Counted from the stretch's first letter, positions 35,519 through 45,081 are shown. The stretch: 64,000 nt of DNA from an uncultured Roseovarius sp. (GCA_947499555.1 CANMOU010000001.1:1364001-1428000); one strand, 5' to 3'. The notes: a model not told the origin generated them from the letters alone. Numbers and translations: made by a program.

Positions 35519-36535
35519 CTATCCGCCCCACGTATCAGAAAGAATGAAACCAGTTGGAAAAGGGTCACTGGGATCAAGCCCAATTTGAGAAATTCCATAG
35601 ATCCAACACTGTCCTTCTATCCTGACCCGGCTACCAGGAAATTGTCCGATTTGTGTTGCGCCCAGTAATTCGGCCTGAAACTCGCCATCAATAATTGAAC
35701 GAGTTGTGAGCGTATCACCGGGGCGCATTTCGCCCTTCGAATGCAGTAAGGCGACTGTTGAATTGGTTCCCGTCCCACAAGGTGATCGATCGGCTCGTGC
35801 GGGTTTCAAAGTGGTGCAAGTGCGTATCGCCCCGTCTTCTTCAATGGATCGAAACATGACATAAGCCAGCCCTTGAATGGCTGGAAATTCGGGATGAGAA
35901 ATCTCGGTTTCTGCCGCGATGATATCCCGCAACTCAACGCCTTTTTCCGCCAATAACCGCGCATTCTCAGGGACGATCGCCAGCCCGATCTGATCGACAT
36001 CGACGAGCGCATAAAACACGCCGCCATAGCAAAGATCATAGGTCACTGCGCCCCAAAGCGGCGTTTCAACGGTTCCATCCGGTAGCGCTACGAATGATGC
36101 AGGCATGTCGAGACTAACGCCGACCACCTTACCATCTTTACATGTTGCCGTTGCGCGCACCAGGCCAGAGGCTGTATCGAGCGTCACAAGGGTTTTGGGC
36201 TCGGTGATCTCCATCATTCCTGTTTCCAGGATGGCCGTGACGGCACACATCGAATTTGATCCGGACATGGCATGGGCTTGGTCGGTCTGTAGAATGATCA
36301 TGCCGAAGTTGGCATCCGGATGGCAGGCAGGAGTGATCAGCACAAAAGAATGGTTCGCTGCCCCCCTTGGCTCGGAACAAAGCCATCGGCGCAGGCTGTC
36401 ATCAACTTTGTTAATGTGCTCCAGTTTGGCAGCCATGGTGTCACCGGGAAAGTCTAGAATGCCACCAGTAATGACCCGTCCGACCTCACCAGCGCAATGA
36501 ACATCCACAGTTTGAAGGGTGCGTTTCCAGTGCAT
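35519..36535 (-). CDS. Proline racemase family enzyme (hydroxyproline 2-epimerase or trans-3-hydroxyproline dehydratase)
   Basis: A 338-residue enzyme acting on the alpha carbon of proline derivatives. The two acid/base positions are Ser91 (AMSGSNSMC, where many members have Cys) and Cys253 (DRSPCGTGT). Family members differ in activity with this residue pair, so epimerisation of 4-hydroxyproline and dehydration of 3-hydroxyproline are both possible. Neighbours (D-amino-acid dehydrogenase and DapA-family deaminase) favour the 4-hydroxyproline route: L to D epimerisation, oxidation, deamination. The broken ProC-like gene lies directly downstream. Confidence 0.87.
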   Translation of the reverse strand: MHWKRTLQTVDVHCAGEVGRVITGGILDFPGDTMAAKLEHINKVDDSLRRWLCSEPRGAANHSFVLITPACHPDANFGMIILQTDQAHAMSGSNSMCAVTAILETGMMEITEPKTLVTLDTASGLVRATATCKDGKVVGVSLDMPASFVALPDGTVETPLWGAVTYDLCYGGVFYALVDVDQIGLAIVPENARLLAEKGVELRDIIAAETEISHPEFPAIQGLAYVMFRSIEEDGAIRTCTTLKPARADRSPCGTGTNSTVALLHSKGEMRPGDTLTTRSIIDGEFQAELLGATQIGQFPGSRVRIEGQCWIYGISQIGLDPSDPFPTGFILSDTWGG

Positions 36536-36556
36536 GATTTACTCCGTTAGGTCCGG

Positions 36557-37807
36557 TCAAAACCGATCAACTCTATATGGCTTCGGGTCGATTGCGGGCT
36601 TCACGCCGGTGACCAGATCGCTCATCAGGCGCGCGCAAGTCGCAGCATGGGTCAAGCCTAGATGACCATGACCAGTGGCATAGAACACACCCGCTGTTTT
36701 CACAGAGGCCGACATTACCGGAATTGTATCGGGAAACGCGGGCCGATGTCCCATCCACTCAGTAAAGTCTTGAACTTCAAGTTTTGGTAGTGCTTCGCGT
36801 GCTCGGTCCACTGTGATTTTTGACCGTCGATAGTCGGGTGCCGCGTCAAGACCGGCCATTTCGACCGTACCGCCAACACGAACGCCGCCAGCAGTCGGGC
36901 TGACCATAAAAGCCTTTGCTGGCCAAATTATCGAATGGGTTAGTTCGATTCCTGGCGCCATGATCTGCGTATGATATCCACGCTCAGTTTCCAGCGGCAT
37001 AGGTTCGTTTAACAGTTTGGACAGGCGGGCGGTAAAGGCTCCAGCAGAGAGGATCACCTGATCGGCGTGAACAAAATCGCCATCGCCAAGTAACACGCCG
37101 TTGATCCTGTCGCTGCGTTCAAATCCAGTCACTTCTGCCGTGCGGAATGTGCCGCCCAATCCGCGAAACCCCTGAAACAAACCGAGGACCAGCTTGTGTG
37201 GGTCAGCCACAGTTCGGTTGTCGGGTAGAAGGATTGCCTTCGAGATATTATCTGTGATTTCAGGCTCCAATGCACGAATTGCTTTGGAATCCAAAAGCTC
37301 ATAGTCGAAACCAAACCGATCCAGCATGTCTATGCGTTCCCGGTCGGCTTCGTATTCTTGATCACTGGCATAAAGAGATAGGCATCCAGCGGAGGACAAA
37401 TGCTCTGCCATGCCAAGTTCAGCCAACAAAGCTCTGGTGTCCTCCAATGACCGTTCACAAAGGGCCGCACCTGCGGCCTCCAAACGCCTCACGACCGACG
37501 GGCGACTGGCGGCGAGGAAGCGCACGAACCAAGGGATTAAGCGGGGCATGTAAGTTGGGCTGATACGGATCGGACCCTTAGGGTTAAACAGCCAGCCGGG
37601 GATTTGTTTCCAGGTCGAGGTGCGCGCAACAGGCATAAACTCGGTCACGGCAATCGAGCCCATGTTCCCATAAGAAGCTCCGCTACCCGGCGCGTCCCGA
37701 TCCACAAGCGTCACGCTATGGCCGCGTTTTTGCAACTCGTACGCAATAGCTGATCCGATCACACCGGCGCCTACCACGATGGTTTTCTGAGGTTTGGTTG
37801 AAGCCAT
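36557..37807 (-). CDS. FAD-dependent D-amino-acid dehydrogenase (DadA family)
   Basis: A 416-residue flavoprotein with the N-terminal Rossmann motif VVGAGVIGSAIAYELQKRG and VDRDAPGSGASYGNMG. The C-terminal FAD contact is GVFYATGHGHLGLTHA. In hydroxyproline clusters this family oxidises cis-4-hydroxy-D-proline to the pyrroline acid. The role here is inferred from the adjacent racemase-family and deaminase genes. It is 21 bases from the racemase gene. Confidence 0.9.
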   Translation of the reverse strand: MASTKPQKTIVVGAGVIGSAIAYELQKRGHSVTLVDRDAPGSGASYGNMGSIAVTEFMPVARTSTWKQIPGWLFNPKGPIRISPTYMPRLIPWFVRFLAASRPSVVRRLEAAGAALCERSLEDTRALLAELGMAEHLSSAGCLSLYASDQEYEADRERIDMLDRFGFDYELLDSKAIRALEPEITDNISKAILLPDNRTVADPHKLVLGLFQGFRGLGGTFRTAEVTGFERSDRINGVLLGDGDFVHADQVILSAGAFTARLSKLLNEPMPLETERGYHTQIMAPGIELTHSIIWPAKAFMVSPTAGGVRVGGTVEMAGLDAAPDYRRSKITVDRAREALPKLEVQDFTEWMGHRPAFPDTIPVMSASVKTAGVFYATGHGHLGLTHAATCARLMSDLVTGVKPAIDPKPYRVDRF

Positions 37808-37885
37808 TAAAGGTTCTTGCCATTTGGTTTAACGTGAATCGATCCTCATGCCACCTCGGGAACGGTGCGTACGGCCCCGATATGA

Positions 37886-38776
37886 TTACCCGTTCAGGAG
37901 CGGTTCCATCGCAGTGCGTAGCTCGGCTTTTTCTGTTTCAGTAAGCGGTCCCAGCGGTGCGCGGCATTCGCCAACGGGCAACCCCTGAAGTTCGCAGCCA
38001 AATTTGATCTTTTGCACAAACTTGCCGGATTCGAGGATGTTCATCGCGCGATAAAGCGTCTTCATGATCCCTTTCGCTTTGGACAATTCACCAGCCTTGA
38101 ACGCGCGATCCAGCTCACAACAAGCCTTCGCCATACAATTCGACGGGCCACAAATCCAACTGTCCGCACCCCAGAACATGAAATCGAGTGCAATGTCATC
38201 CGATCCGGAAATCAGCTGTATTTTACCTTCGTAGCGCGACGAAATGTCGATGGCGCGTTGTAAAACACCCGAGCTTTCCTTGATGCCAATGACCCGTGGA
38301 TTGTCCGCAAAGTGATCCAGCAATTCAAAGCTGATATCCGCTCCATCCTTCATTGGATAGGAATAGAGCACTAAGTTTACGTCTACTTCATCTAATACCG
38401 TCTCATAGTGTTTGATCAGCTCATCCTGCGTCGGGCGTGTATAGAAAGGCGGAGCCAACAGAACGTTGTCGTAACCGATTTCCTTGGCCAATACGGTTTG
38501 CTCGATTACTTCGCGGGTCGCAGGCGCGTTTGTTCCCGCTATCAGGATTTCATCATCATTTGCGTATTCTTTGACAAATTGCAGAACTGCACGTCGCTCC
38601 TCGGTCGATTGTGAGAAGTATTCACCGGTTGAGCCGTTGGGAACCCAACCGCTTACCCCAGCCTGGCGGAAATGGGACATCAATTTTTCGAAAGCGTAAA
38701 AGTCGATCTTGCCCGTCTCATCAAAAGGCGTCACGAGAGCTGGCATGACGCCAGAGAGTTTCACATTGTAGCTCAT
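37886..38776 (-). CDS. DapA-family enzyme, probable pyrroline-4-hydroxy-2-carboxylate deaminase
   Basis: A 296-residue class I aldolase-fold enzyme. The Schiff-base lysine is Lys166 (RVIGIKESSG), with the catalytic tyrosine near 138 (NLVLYSYPMKDG) and the binding loop GSTGEYFSQSTEERR. True dihydrodipicolinate synthases are also of this family, but the position between D-amino-acid dehydrogenases points to the hydroxyproline deaminase. The product would be 2-oxoglutarate semialdehyde; no dedicated dehydrogenase for it is in this operon. Confidence 0.87.
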   Translation of the reverse strand: MSYNVKLSGVMPALVTPFDETGKIDFYAFEKLMSHFRQAGVSGWVPNGSTGEYFSQSTEERRAVLQFVKEYANDDEILIAGTNAPATREVIEQTVLAKEIGYDNVLLAPPFYTRPTQDELIKHYETVLDEVDVNLVLYSYPMKDGADISFELLDHFADNPRVIGIKESSGVLQRAIDISSRYEGKIQLISGSDDIALDFMFWGADSWICGPSNCMAKACCELDRAFKAGELSKAKGIMKTLYRAMNILESGKFVQKIKFGCELQGLPVGECRAPLGPLTETEKAELRTAMEPLLNG

Positions 38777-38827
38777 TTGGATAATCCTTGGTCCTAGCCG
38801 CAGGCAAAGCCGGGGCTTTCATATCTT

Positions 38828-40078
38828 TCAAATCACCGCGCGTTCGATAACCCGTTCACCTTTGGCGAAACGCTCGTACAGGAAGGGTGACAGATCCATG
38901 GAACGAAACTCGCCGTAGATGATCTGTTCGGCCACACCGCGGCCTACAGCTGGCCCTTGTTGCGATCCATGACCCGAAGACCCGTTAGTGAAGTGAAAAT
39001 TCGACACTTCATCATGCGGGCCAATCACCACGTTGAAATCGAAAGGGTTGAAGTCGTAGTGCCCCATCCAGAAATCGATGATCTCGACATCCTTAAACTG
39101 GGGAATGCGGTTCGAAACAATCGGATGCACCTTGTCCTCCCAGATTGTTTCTTCGGCACTGAAATCTTCAACGTCGACGGTGGCATCTTCACCCAAGGGT
39201 GGGCAACCGACCAGATAGTTGTCACCGAATTGGCGGAAATGCACACCCGTCGGGTCGATCGTCAGCGGCAAGTCCCGGTCCAGCGGTTCTTTTGCCTTGA
39301 AGATGAAAGTGTAGCGGCGTTTGGGTTGGATATCGAGTTTGAGCCCCGCCATGTCCGACACAATCCCGGCACGGGTGCCCGAAGCATTAACGATGGCTCC
39401 GGCCTCTATGATCTCGCCGGTAGCCAAGGTCACACTTGTTACTTTGTTGCCTTCACGCCCAATTGCCGTCACCAAGTTCTGGACGTAGTCAACACCCTGT
39501 TCAATCGACTTCTTGATCAGCCATTCGACCATCAGGGGGGCGTTGTAATAGCCTTCGTCTTCGGTGTTCAGGCTACCCGCTTCAATGTCGTCTAGCTTGT
39601 AGAAAGGATAGTTGGCCGCAATCTGATCTGTTGTGACCATTTTGGTGCCAGCACCGCATCCTGCCTGCACGCTCTGGTCGCGTTGCAGAACCTTAGTCAG
39701 GTCCGCGTTGTCGGACAGATAGAGGTAACCGAAGTTTCGAATGCTAAGTTCGGGAACAGCCGGATCACCACCCAAATTTGCTCGAAAATTCCTGACGAAG
39801 TCTGCCGCGTATTGCCCGATCTTAACATTAATTGGGTTGGCAAATTGCTGACGCATACAATTGTTGGACGCACCAGTCTGCGCCTTAGAGAACGTCGGAT
39901 CAGGCTCAACAACCAACACCTTGCCCTTGAAGTCCGGATTGGACGCCAGGAACCAAGCCGTACAGGCCCCCATGGTGGCACCACCGATGATCACGACATC
40001 ATACTGCCCGTGTTTCGGATTTGCGGAAAACGCTGGAAGGTTCATCTCCCACGAGGAATCTTTGGAATTCGGCTTCAT
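38828..40078 (-). CDS. FAD-dependent oxidoreductase (DAO family, FOXRED1/SoxB-like)
   Basis: A 416-residue flavoprotein. The dinucleotide motif is YDVVIIGGATMGACTAWFLAS and the acidic end of the second strand is VVEPDP. Further conserved blocks are TGASNNCMRQQFANP and GSSGHGSQQGPAVGRGVAE near the C-terminus. It belongs to amine/imino-acid oxidases related to sarcosine oxidase. The substrate is unknown, and an N-methyl or cyclic imino acid is inferred from the operon. Confidence 0.87.
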   Translation of the reverse strand: MKPNSKDSSWEMNLPAFSANPKHGQYDVVIIGGATMGACTAWFLASNPDFKGKVLVVEPDPTFSKAQTGASNNCMRQQFANPINVKIGQYAADFVRNFRANLGGDPAVPELSIRNFGYLYLSDNADLTKVLQRDQSVQAGCGAGTKMVTTDQIAANYPFYKLDDIEAGSLNTEDEGYYNAPLMVEWLIKKSIEQGVDYVQNLVTAIGREGNKVTSVTLATGEIIEAGAIVNASGTRAGIVSDMAGLKLDIQPKRRYTFIFKAKEPLDRDLPLTIDPTGVHFRQFGDNYLVGCPPLGEDATVDVEDFSAEETIWEDKVHPIVSNRIPQFKDVEIIDFWMGHYDFNPFDFNVVIGPHDEVSNFHFTNGSSGHGSQQGPAVGRGVAEQIIYGEFRSMDLSPFLYERFAKGERVIERAVI

Positions 40079-40108
40079 GTTTTGGTTTCTTTCTAATCAA
40101 GGCTCGGA

Positions 40109-40816
40109 TCAGACTGAGCGGGTAATGCCACCATCAACACGGATGTTCTGGCCTGTGATGTAAGCGCCGCCTTCGGACGCAAGGAAGGCCACTGTCGCGG
40201 CGATTTCATCATAGGACTTGCCGTAGCGGGCCATGGGTATCTTCGCCATGAAATCCGCGTTTTCTGGCAAACTGTCGATGAAACCTGGCAACACATTATT
40301 CATGCGCACATTTTCAGCGGCGTATTTATCAGCAAACAGTTTGCTATAAGCGGCCAGGCCAGCGCGCATGACGCCCGAGGTCGGGAAAACCGGATCAGGT
40401 TCGAAAGCAGCGAAGGTAGAGATATTGATGATTGCGCCAGATTTCTGCGCAATCATAATCGGAGCAACGATCCGAGTTGCGCGGACAGTGTTGAGGAAAT
40501 AGACCTCCATGCCTTCATGCCAATCTTCATCGCTGATCTCTAAAATCGGCGCGCGCGGGCCATGACCCGCCGAATTTACCAGCACATCGATACGGCCCCA
40601 TTTTTCCATGACGGCATCAACCAGCGCCTGTAGGTCTTCGCTGGATTTGTTGGTGCCAGTCAGGCCAATACCGCCCAGTTCCTGAGCTAAAGCTTCGCCC
40701 TTGCCGGACGAGGACAGGATGGCGATGTTGAATCCGTCAGCCGCAAGGCGCCGAGCACTGTCAGCGCCCATGCCACTGCCGCCACCCATAATGATTGCTA
40801 CTTTGTTTTGAGTCAT
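40109..40816 (-). CDS. SDR family protein lacking the usual Tyr-x-x-x-Lys
   Basis: A 235-residue short-chain dehydrogenase fold with GGGSGMG for the cofactor and NSAGHG in strand 4. The serine of the active site is present in INISTFAA, but at the positions thirteen residues on there are Thr146 and Met150 in place of Tyr and Lys (FPTSGVMRAG). A true reductase function is therefore uncertain. It is the promoter-proximal gene of the leftward operon, divergent from the LysR gene. Confidence 0.86.
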   Translation of the reverse strand: MTQNKVAIIMGGGSGMGADSARRLAADGFNIAILSSSGKGEALAQELGGIGLTGTNKSSEDLQALVDAVMEKWGRIDVLVNSAGHGPRAPILEISDEDWHEGMEVYFLNTVRATRIVAPIMIAQKSGAIINISTFAAFEPDPVFPTSGVMRAGLAAYSKLFADKYAAENVRMNNVLPGFIDSLPENADFMAKIPMARYGKSYDEIAATVAFLASEGGAYITGQNIRVDGGITRSV

Positions 40817-40920
40817 AGTCCATCTCCCTGCTAACCTGCCGGCAACATGATGGCGCTGACGAGTTTTGACTAACCAGTAATTCTGCTTTATTACTATAGA
40901 AAATCTACTGTCTTTAAAGC

Positions 40921-41793
40921 ATGCGAAAACTTCCTCCGCTGAACTCTTTGAAAGCCTTTGAAGCCTCCGGGCGTCACCTGAATTTCCGGCTTGCCGCCGA
41001 AGAATTGGGCGTAACGCAAGGCGCGGTCGCCCAGCAGGTGCGTGGTCTAGAAGAGCTACTGAAAATCAAATTGTTCGATAGGCAACCGCGCGGCCTGTCC
41101 CTTACTGATGAAGGACGCGGCTACCTCCCCGCGATCCGACGCGCCTTTGACATGATCGGCGAGGCTACAGAAAAACTGTCACCGCAGGACGCCGTTGTAA
41201 CAATAAGCACGACGCCATCGTTTGCCACACGCTGGCTAGTGCCAAAGCTGGGCAGATTGGCCCAAGATCACCCGGATCTGCAGGTGCGTCTTGACGCATC
41301 GAACGCGCTGGCCAACTTTCAAACAGACGGCGTAGATATCGCAATTCGGCAAGGTAAACAGCCTTTCGGTCCCGGACTCGTGGCGGAAAAACTGTTTTCG
41401 GGCGATCTCATCGCCGTTTGCCACCCCGATTTGGCGGCTGGCTCACATCCCATCAGAGTACCTGCTGACCTTGCTCATCACATGCTGTTAGAGGACACAC
41501 ACGGACACTGGCCTTTGTTTTTGGAGGCGGCAACCAAAGACAGCCCAGAATTTGAAACCAAGTCCATGGCGTTCAGCCAGACTTCCATGGCCATTGATGC
41601 GGCGATTGCTGGTCAGGGTGTTGCACTCACCACTCGGGATTTTGTCATTGAAGACCTTGCGGCGCATCGGCTTTGCCAGCCTTTTGATTTTTCGATGCCT
41701 ATGTCGGATGGCTACTATCTTGTCGCCCCGCGCAGACCTCGCAAGCCCGCACTTGTTGCAATGATAAAAGCTTGGCTCTTTGCGCAAATGTAG
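40921..41793 (+). CDS. LysR family regulator, GcvA-like
   Basis: A 290-residue regulator with the GcvA-type start PPLNSLKAFEASGRHLNFRLAAEELGVTQGAV, then VRGLEELLKIKLFDR. Ligand domain from about 90. It diverges from the SDR gene across 104 bases of AT-rich sequence and is the natural regulator of the hydroxyproline-type operon. Confidence 0.92.
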   Translation: MRKLPPLNSLKAFEASGRHLNFRLAAEELGVTQGAVAQQVRGLEELLKIKLFDRQPRGLSLTDEGRGYLPAIRRAFDMIGEATEKLSPQDAVVTISTTPSFATRWLVPKLGRLAQDHPDLQVRLDASNALANFQTDGVDIAIRQGKQPFGPGLVAEKLFSGDLIAVCHPDLAAGSHPIRVPADLAHHMLLEDTHGHWPLFLEAATKDSPEFETKSMAFSQTSMAIDAAIAGQGVALTTRDFVIEDLAAHRLCQPFDFSMPMSDGYYLVAPRRPRKPALVAMIKAWLFAQM

Positions 41794-42057
41794 GTGTCCG
41801 ATCGGTGAAAAAGCTCACAATCGAGGTTCTGATATGTATTTTGAGCGCAAGGAGGGCTGTATGTTTTACAAGCCTGGAAGCCTCGACTTGGGATATCGAC
41901 CTGAAAACCTAAAATCTGATCACACTTCAGGGCCCAGTTTTTTGACACGGTTTTCTCGAATCGTATCCAGACTCTTAAGGACACGCAGTTAGATAGAATT
42001 TTGAAGCGAACACTGGCGCATATGCAGTGAACTGCAGCAATTTCCGAAAAGCTGCCA

Positions 42058-42249
42058 TTGCGGTCTGACCTGCTCGTCATCAACAAGACCGATCTTGCCC
42101 CGCATGTTGGCGCCTCGCTCGAAGTCATGCAACGCGATGCGACGCGCGTGCGAGAGGGCCGGCCGTTTCATTTTACCTCGCCGAAAGCGCGGCAAGGTCT
42201 GGATAGCTTGATGGAAGATCTGTGCGCCGTGGCCGGTTTGAACTTGTGA
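42058..42249 (+). pseudogene. Orphan 3' fragment of a urease accessory gene (UreG)
   Basis: Sixty-three codons read [18 protein letters not shown], then [36 protein letters not shown], which is the GTP-binding NKTD motif and C-terminal tail of the urease nickel-insertion GTPase. The P-loop half of the protein is missing and no other urease gene is near, so it is a fragment. The surrounding gap 41794-42379 holds nothing else that can be supported. Confidence 0.75.
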
Positions 42250-42379
42250 CAAACCGAACTGCATCAGCACAAAGCCGCTCTGACCGAAACTGAGCAAAGG
42301 TTTGGGACGACCTGAGATTGCCAATCGAGCGCTCCCGGCCGGTCTGCGAGGTATGAAGACAGGTCCCGCCGTCCCTACA

Positions 42380-43528
42380 TCACTGCAGGAACGGGATGGG
42401 GTCGACGCTGTCAAACCCTTTGCGCACTTCGAAATGTACGGCGGCCACGCCGTCAGAGCGAATCTCGGCAAGCTGGTCGCCACGTTTGACCGCATCGTCC
42501 TTGTCGACCTTGACCTTGACCACGTTGGAATAGACCGTCAGCAGGTTATCCTCGTGTTTGACCACGATGATCGGAATGCCGTTGGTGTCCTTGGTGATGG
42601 CCGCCACGGTGCCATCGGCAGCGGATCGCACAGGCGTGCCCGCGGGCGCGGCGATGTCGATGCCGTCATTCTTGCCCTTGGCATATTCACGGATGATATC
42701 GCCCTTGACCGGGAAGGCCATGCGCGTGTCGCGTTTTTTGGTCTCGCCGCTCAGGTCCGGCGCGGCGGTACGGGCAACCGGTTGCGAGGCCGGTTGCGTG
42801 TCTTCTGCCGGCAGCGGTTCTGATGAGCTTGGCGGAAGCGGGGTGGGCGTGCCTTCACCGGGAAGTTCCGTTCCAAGCGGCGTAGCCTCCACAGCCGCTG
42901 TGCGCGTGTCCGGCAAGACGACCGGGATAAGAAGATACTGCCCCTCTCGCACATCGAAATCCGCGCCAAGCCCGTTCCAGTCGGCCAGGCTGCGCACGGA
43001 GACATTATAAAGCCGCGCAATGGTAAAGGCGGTCTCGCCACGTTGCACCTGGTGCCGGACAGGTTCCACGCCCGGTGCATTCGGTGTCAGCGTGCCAGGA
43101 CGGGGGTTGGCACCGTCTGCCGCGTCAATGGCTGAGCCTGCAAGCGTAGTGATATCCACCCCGCCAGCGGTGATTGGGCCGCCAGTTGGTTCGGCCACGC
43201 GGGTTGGCAGGGCAATGACCTCGTCCTGGCGCAGCGGCGCGTCGGGGTTGATGCCGTTGTAGCTGGCCAGCGCGTTGACATCCACGCCAATTCGGCTGGC
43301 CACGGTCCGTAACGTGTCACCGCGCTTGGCAACGGCGACCTGATAGCTGGGATAAGAGATGATCCCGCGCGTGTCCGGTGCGGGGCGATCTGTGCTCGCG
43401 TTTTGTGCAGCAGCGGCAGTGCTGGAAGCCCCGCCACGCAGATCAAAATCCAGATCAGAACAAGCCGTCAAAACCAAGAGCGTGGCGCATCCGGCAAGCG
43501 GTCCCACGCGGCAAAAGCGGAAAAACAT
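42380..43528 (-). CDS. nlpD: NlpD-like lipoprotein with LysM and degenerate M23 domains
   Basis: A 382-residue envelope protein with a lipoprotein signal (LVLTAC). Two LysM domains bind peptidoglycan, the first around residues 60-105 (YQVAVAKRGDTLRTVASRIG) and the second near 155-205 (HQVQRGETAFTIARLYNV). The M23 domain follows from about residue 270. It is not catalytic: the metal histidine site reads GKNDGIDIA instead of GxHxGxD, and the final motif keeps only VHFEVR. Such degenerate M23 proteins activate cell-wall amidases. It follows pcm and surE, as nlpD does in Escherichia coli. Confidence 0.88.
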   Translation of the reverse strand: MFFRFCRVGPLAGCATLLVLTACSDLDFDLRGGASSTAAAAQNASTDRPAPDTRGIISYPSYQVAVAKRGDTLRTVASRIGVDVNALASYNGINPDAPLRQDEVIALPTRVAEPTGGPITAGGVDITTLAGSAIDAADGANPRPGTLTPNAPGVEPVRHQVQRGETAFTIARLYNVSVRSLADWNGLGADFDVREGQYLLIPVVLPDTRTAAVEATPLGTELPGEGTPTPLPPSSSEPLPAEDTQPASQPVARTAAPDLSGETKKRDTRMAFPVKGDIIREYAKGKNDGIDIAAPAGTPVRSAADGTVAAITKDTNGIPIIVVKHEDNLLTVYSNVVKVKVDKDDAVKRGDQLAEIRSDGVAAVHFEVRKGFDSVDPIPFLQ

Positions 43529-43605
43529 CTCGAATATGTCCTCATCATGTGCCCCATGTTTTCCGGAGCTTCACACCATCTCTATCACATCTGCGCCGTA
43601 TTGCA

Positions 43606-44289
43606 CTACTCGTCTCGTTCCAGCCCTTCCAGCAAGGGCACAAACCGCACCGGGCTTAGCTCATCATAGTCAAAGCCGGTTTCGGTTTTTGTCACCCGTA
43701 TCAGGCTTTGTACCGCGTCCGATTGCCCGACCGGCAACACCATAATACCGCCCATCTTGAGCTGCGCCAAGAGAGGTCCAGGCGGATCTTCCGCCGCCGC
43801 CGTGACGAGAATCCGGTCAAACGGCGCCTGATCGGGAAGTCCGAAACTGCCATCTGCGGCCAGGGCGGTGATATTCGTCAGATCAAGTTTGCGGAAAATC
43901 TCGGCGGCTTCACTCACAAGGCGCGGGTGGCGGTCAACGGTGTAGACCCGACGGGCCAGATAGCTCAGGATCGCCGCCTGGTAGCCCGAACCGGTGCCGA
44001 TTTCGAGCACCTTGTCGCGCGGCTCCACTTTCAGCGCCTGTGTCATCAGCCCCACGACGGAAGGTTGTGAAATCGTCTGCCCGCAAGAGATGGGTAAGGG
44101 CGTGTCGTCATAGGCATGACCAGCGAAATGGCCGCGCACGAATGGCCCGCGATCGACCTTTTCCATAGCCGTCAGCGTTCGCGCATCCGTCACACCGCGA
44201 GAGCGCAGTGTGAATAGGAACTGCATCTTACGCTCAGCGGTGCTGTCCTCTGGCTCTGGCGTGGTCTCTTTTGGGGCGTGATCGCTCAT
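43606..44289 (-). CDS. pcm: Protein-L-isoaspartate O-methyltransferase
   Basis: A 227-residue SAM-dependent repair enzyme for isoaspartyl residues. The SAM motif is [14 protein letters not shown], with the family post-motif [21 protein letters not shown] and [15 protein letters not shown] are characteristic of the family. It is 9 bases from surE and lies between surE and nlpD in one leftward unit. Confidence 0.95.
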   Translation of the reverse strand: MSDHAPKETTPEPEDSTAERKMQFLFTLRSRGVTDARTLTAMEKVDRGPFVRGHFAGHAYDDTPLPISCGQTISQPSVVGLMTQALKVEPRDKVLEIGTGSGYQAAILSYLARRVYTVDRHPRLVSEAAEIFRKLDLTNITALAADGSFGLPDQAPFDRILVTAAAEDPPGPLLAQLKMGGIMVLPVGQSDAVQSLIRVTKTETGFDYDELSPVRFVPLLEGLERDE

Positions 44290-44298
44290 AATTTTTGG

Positions 44299-45081
44299 TC
44301 ATTCAATGGCGCTTAGCGCTTCCAGAACGTCATGGGCGGTCAGATCCGCGCGCATGGGTGTAACCGAAATATACCCTTTTAAATTCCAATCCGCATCTGA
44401 TCCTTCTGCGGTTGGCTGTTGCTGTGGCGCGCCGGTCACCCATAAGAACTTGCGCCCCGAGGGCGAGTGGTGTGGCTTGACCCCAAAGCCCATGTCACGG
44501 CGAAACCCCTGGCGGCAGGCGCGCAGGCCTTCGACCTCGGCACCGGGCACGGGCGGGAAATTGACATTGTAGAAAATCCCGTAGTCATCCTTGCTCCAGA
44601 CACCTTTGTCGAGAAGGGTCTGGATGGTGCTAAGCCCGTGCTGTCGCGCCGCCTCGAACTTATCGTCGAGATCGCGGTTGCGCGGCCCGTAATACTGGCT
44701 AAGCGCAATCGCAGGCAGGCCCTGAAGCGCGGCCTCCATGGCTGCACCGACAGTGCCGGAATAGACTGCATTTTCGGCAGAGTTGTTGCCACGGTTGACC
44801 CCCGACAGCACCAGATCGGGCGGCGCATCCACCATCACGTCATGCTTGGCTGCGAGCACGCAATCCGCCGGGCTGCCCTGTACCGCAAAGCGGCGCGGCC
44901 CCATCTCGGCAATCATCATCGGGTTGGTATAGGAAATACAGTGCCCGACGCCGGATTGCTCAAAAGCCGGGGCCACGATCCAGACCTCGCCGTCCGGGCC
45001 CGCAAGCTCTGATGCGATGTCTTCCATCACGGCAAGACCGGGGGCTGAAATGCCGTCGTCATTTGTGATGAGAATGCGCAA
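44299..45081 (-). CDS. surE: 5'-nucleotidase SurE
   Basis: A 260-residue nucleotide phosphatase with the start motif [10 protein letters not shown] (metal ligands Asp8, Asp9). Conserved blocks are GAPGLAVM-like, [26 protein letters not shown], and [12 protein letters not shown]. The start codon is TTG at 45081, decided by AGGAG with a 6-base gap. The 304-base space between this gene and the gap gene shows no further coding. Confidence 0.95.
   Translation of the reverse strand: MRILITNDDGISAPGLAVMEDIASELAGPDGEVWIVAPAFEQSGVGHCISYTNPMMIAEMGPRRFAVQGSPADCVLAAKHDVMVDAPPDLVLSGVNRGNNSAENAVYSGTVGAAMEAALQGLPAIALSQYYGPRNRDLDDKFEAARQHGLSTIQTLLDKGVWSKDDYGIFYNVNFPPVPGAEVEGLRACRQGFRRDMGFGVKPHHSPSGRKFLWVTGAPQQQPTAEGSDADWNLKGYISVTPMRADLTAHDVLEALSAIE

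Noticed and set aside
41780-41992. Small open frame after the GcvA-like gene
   Set aside because: Seventy residues without similarity or ribosome site, in a gap that otherwise holds degenerate sequence.
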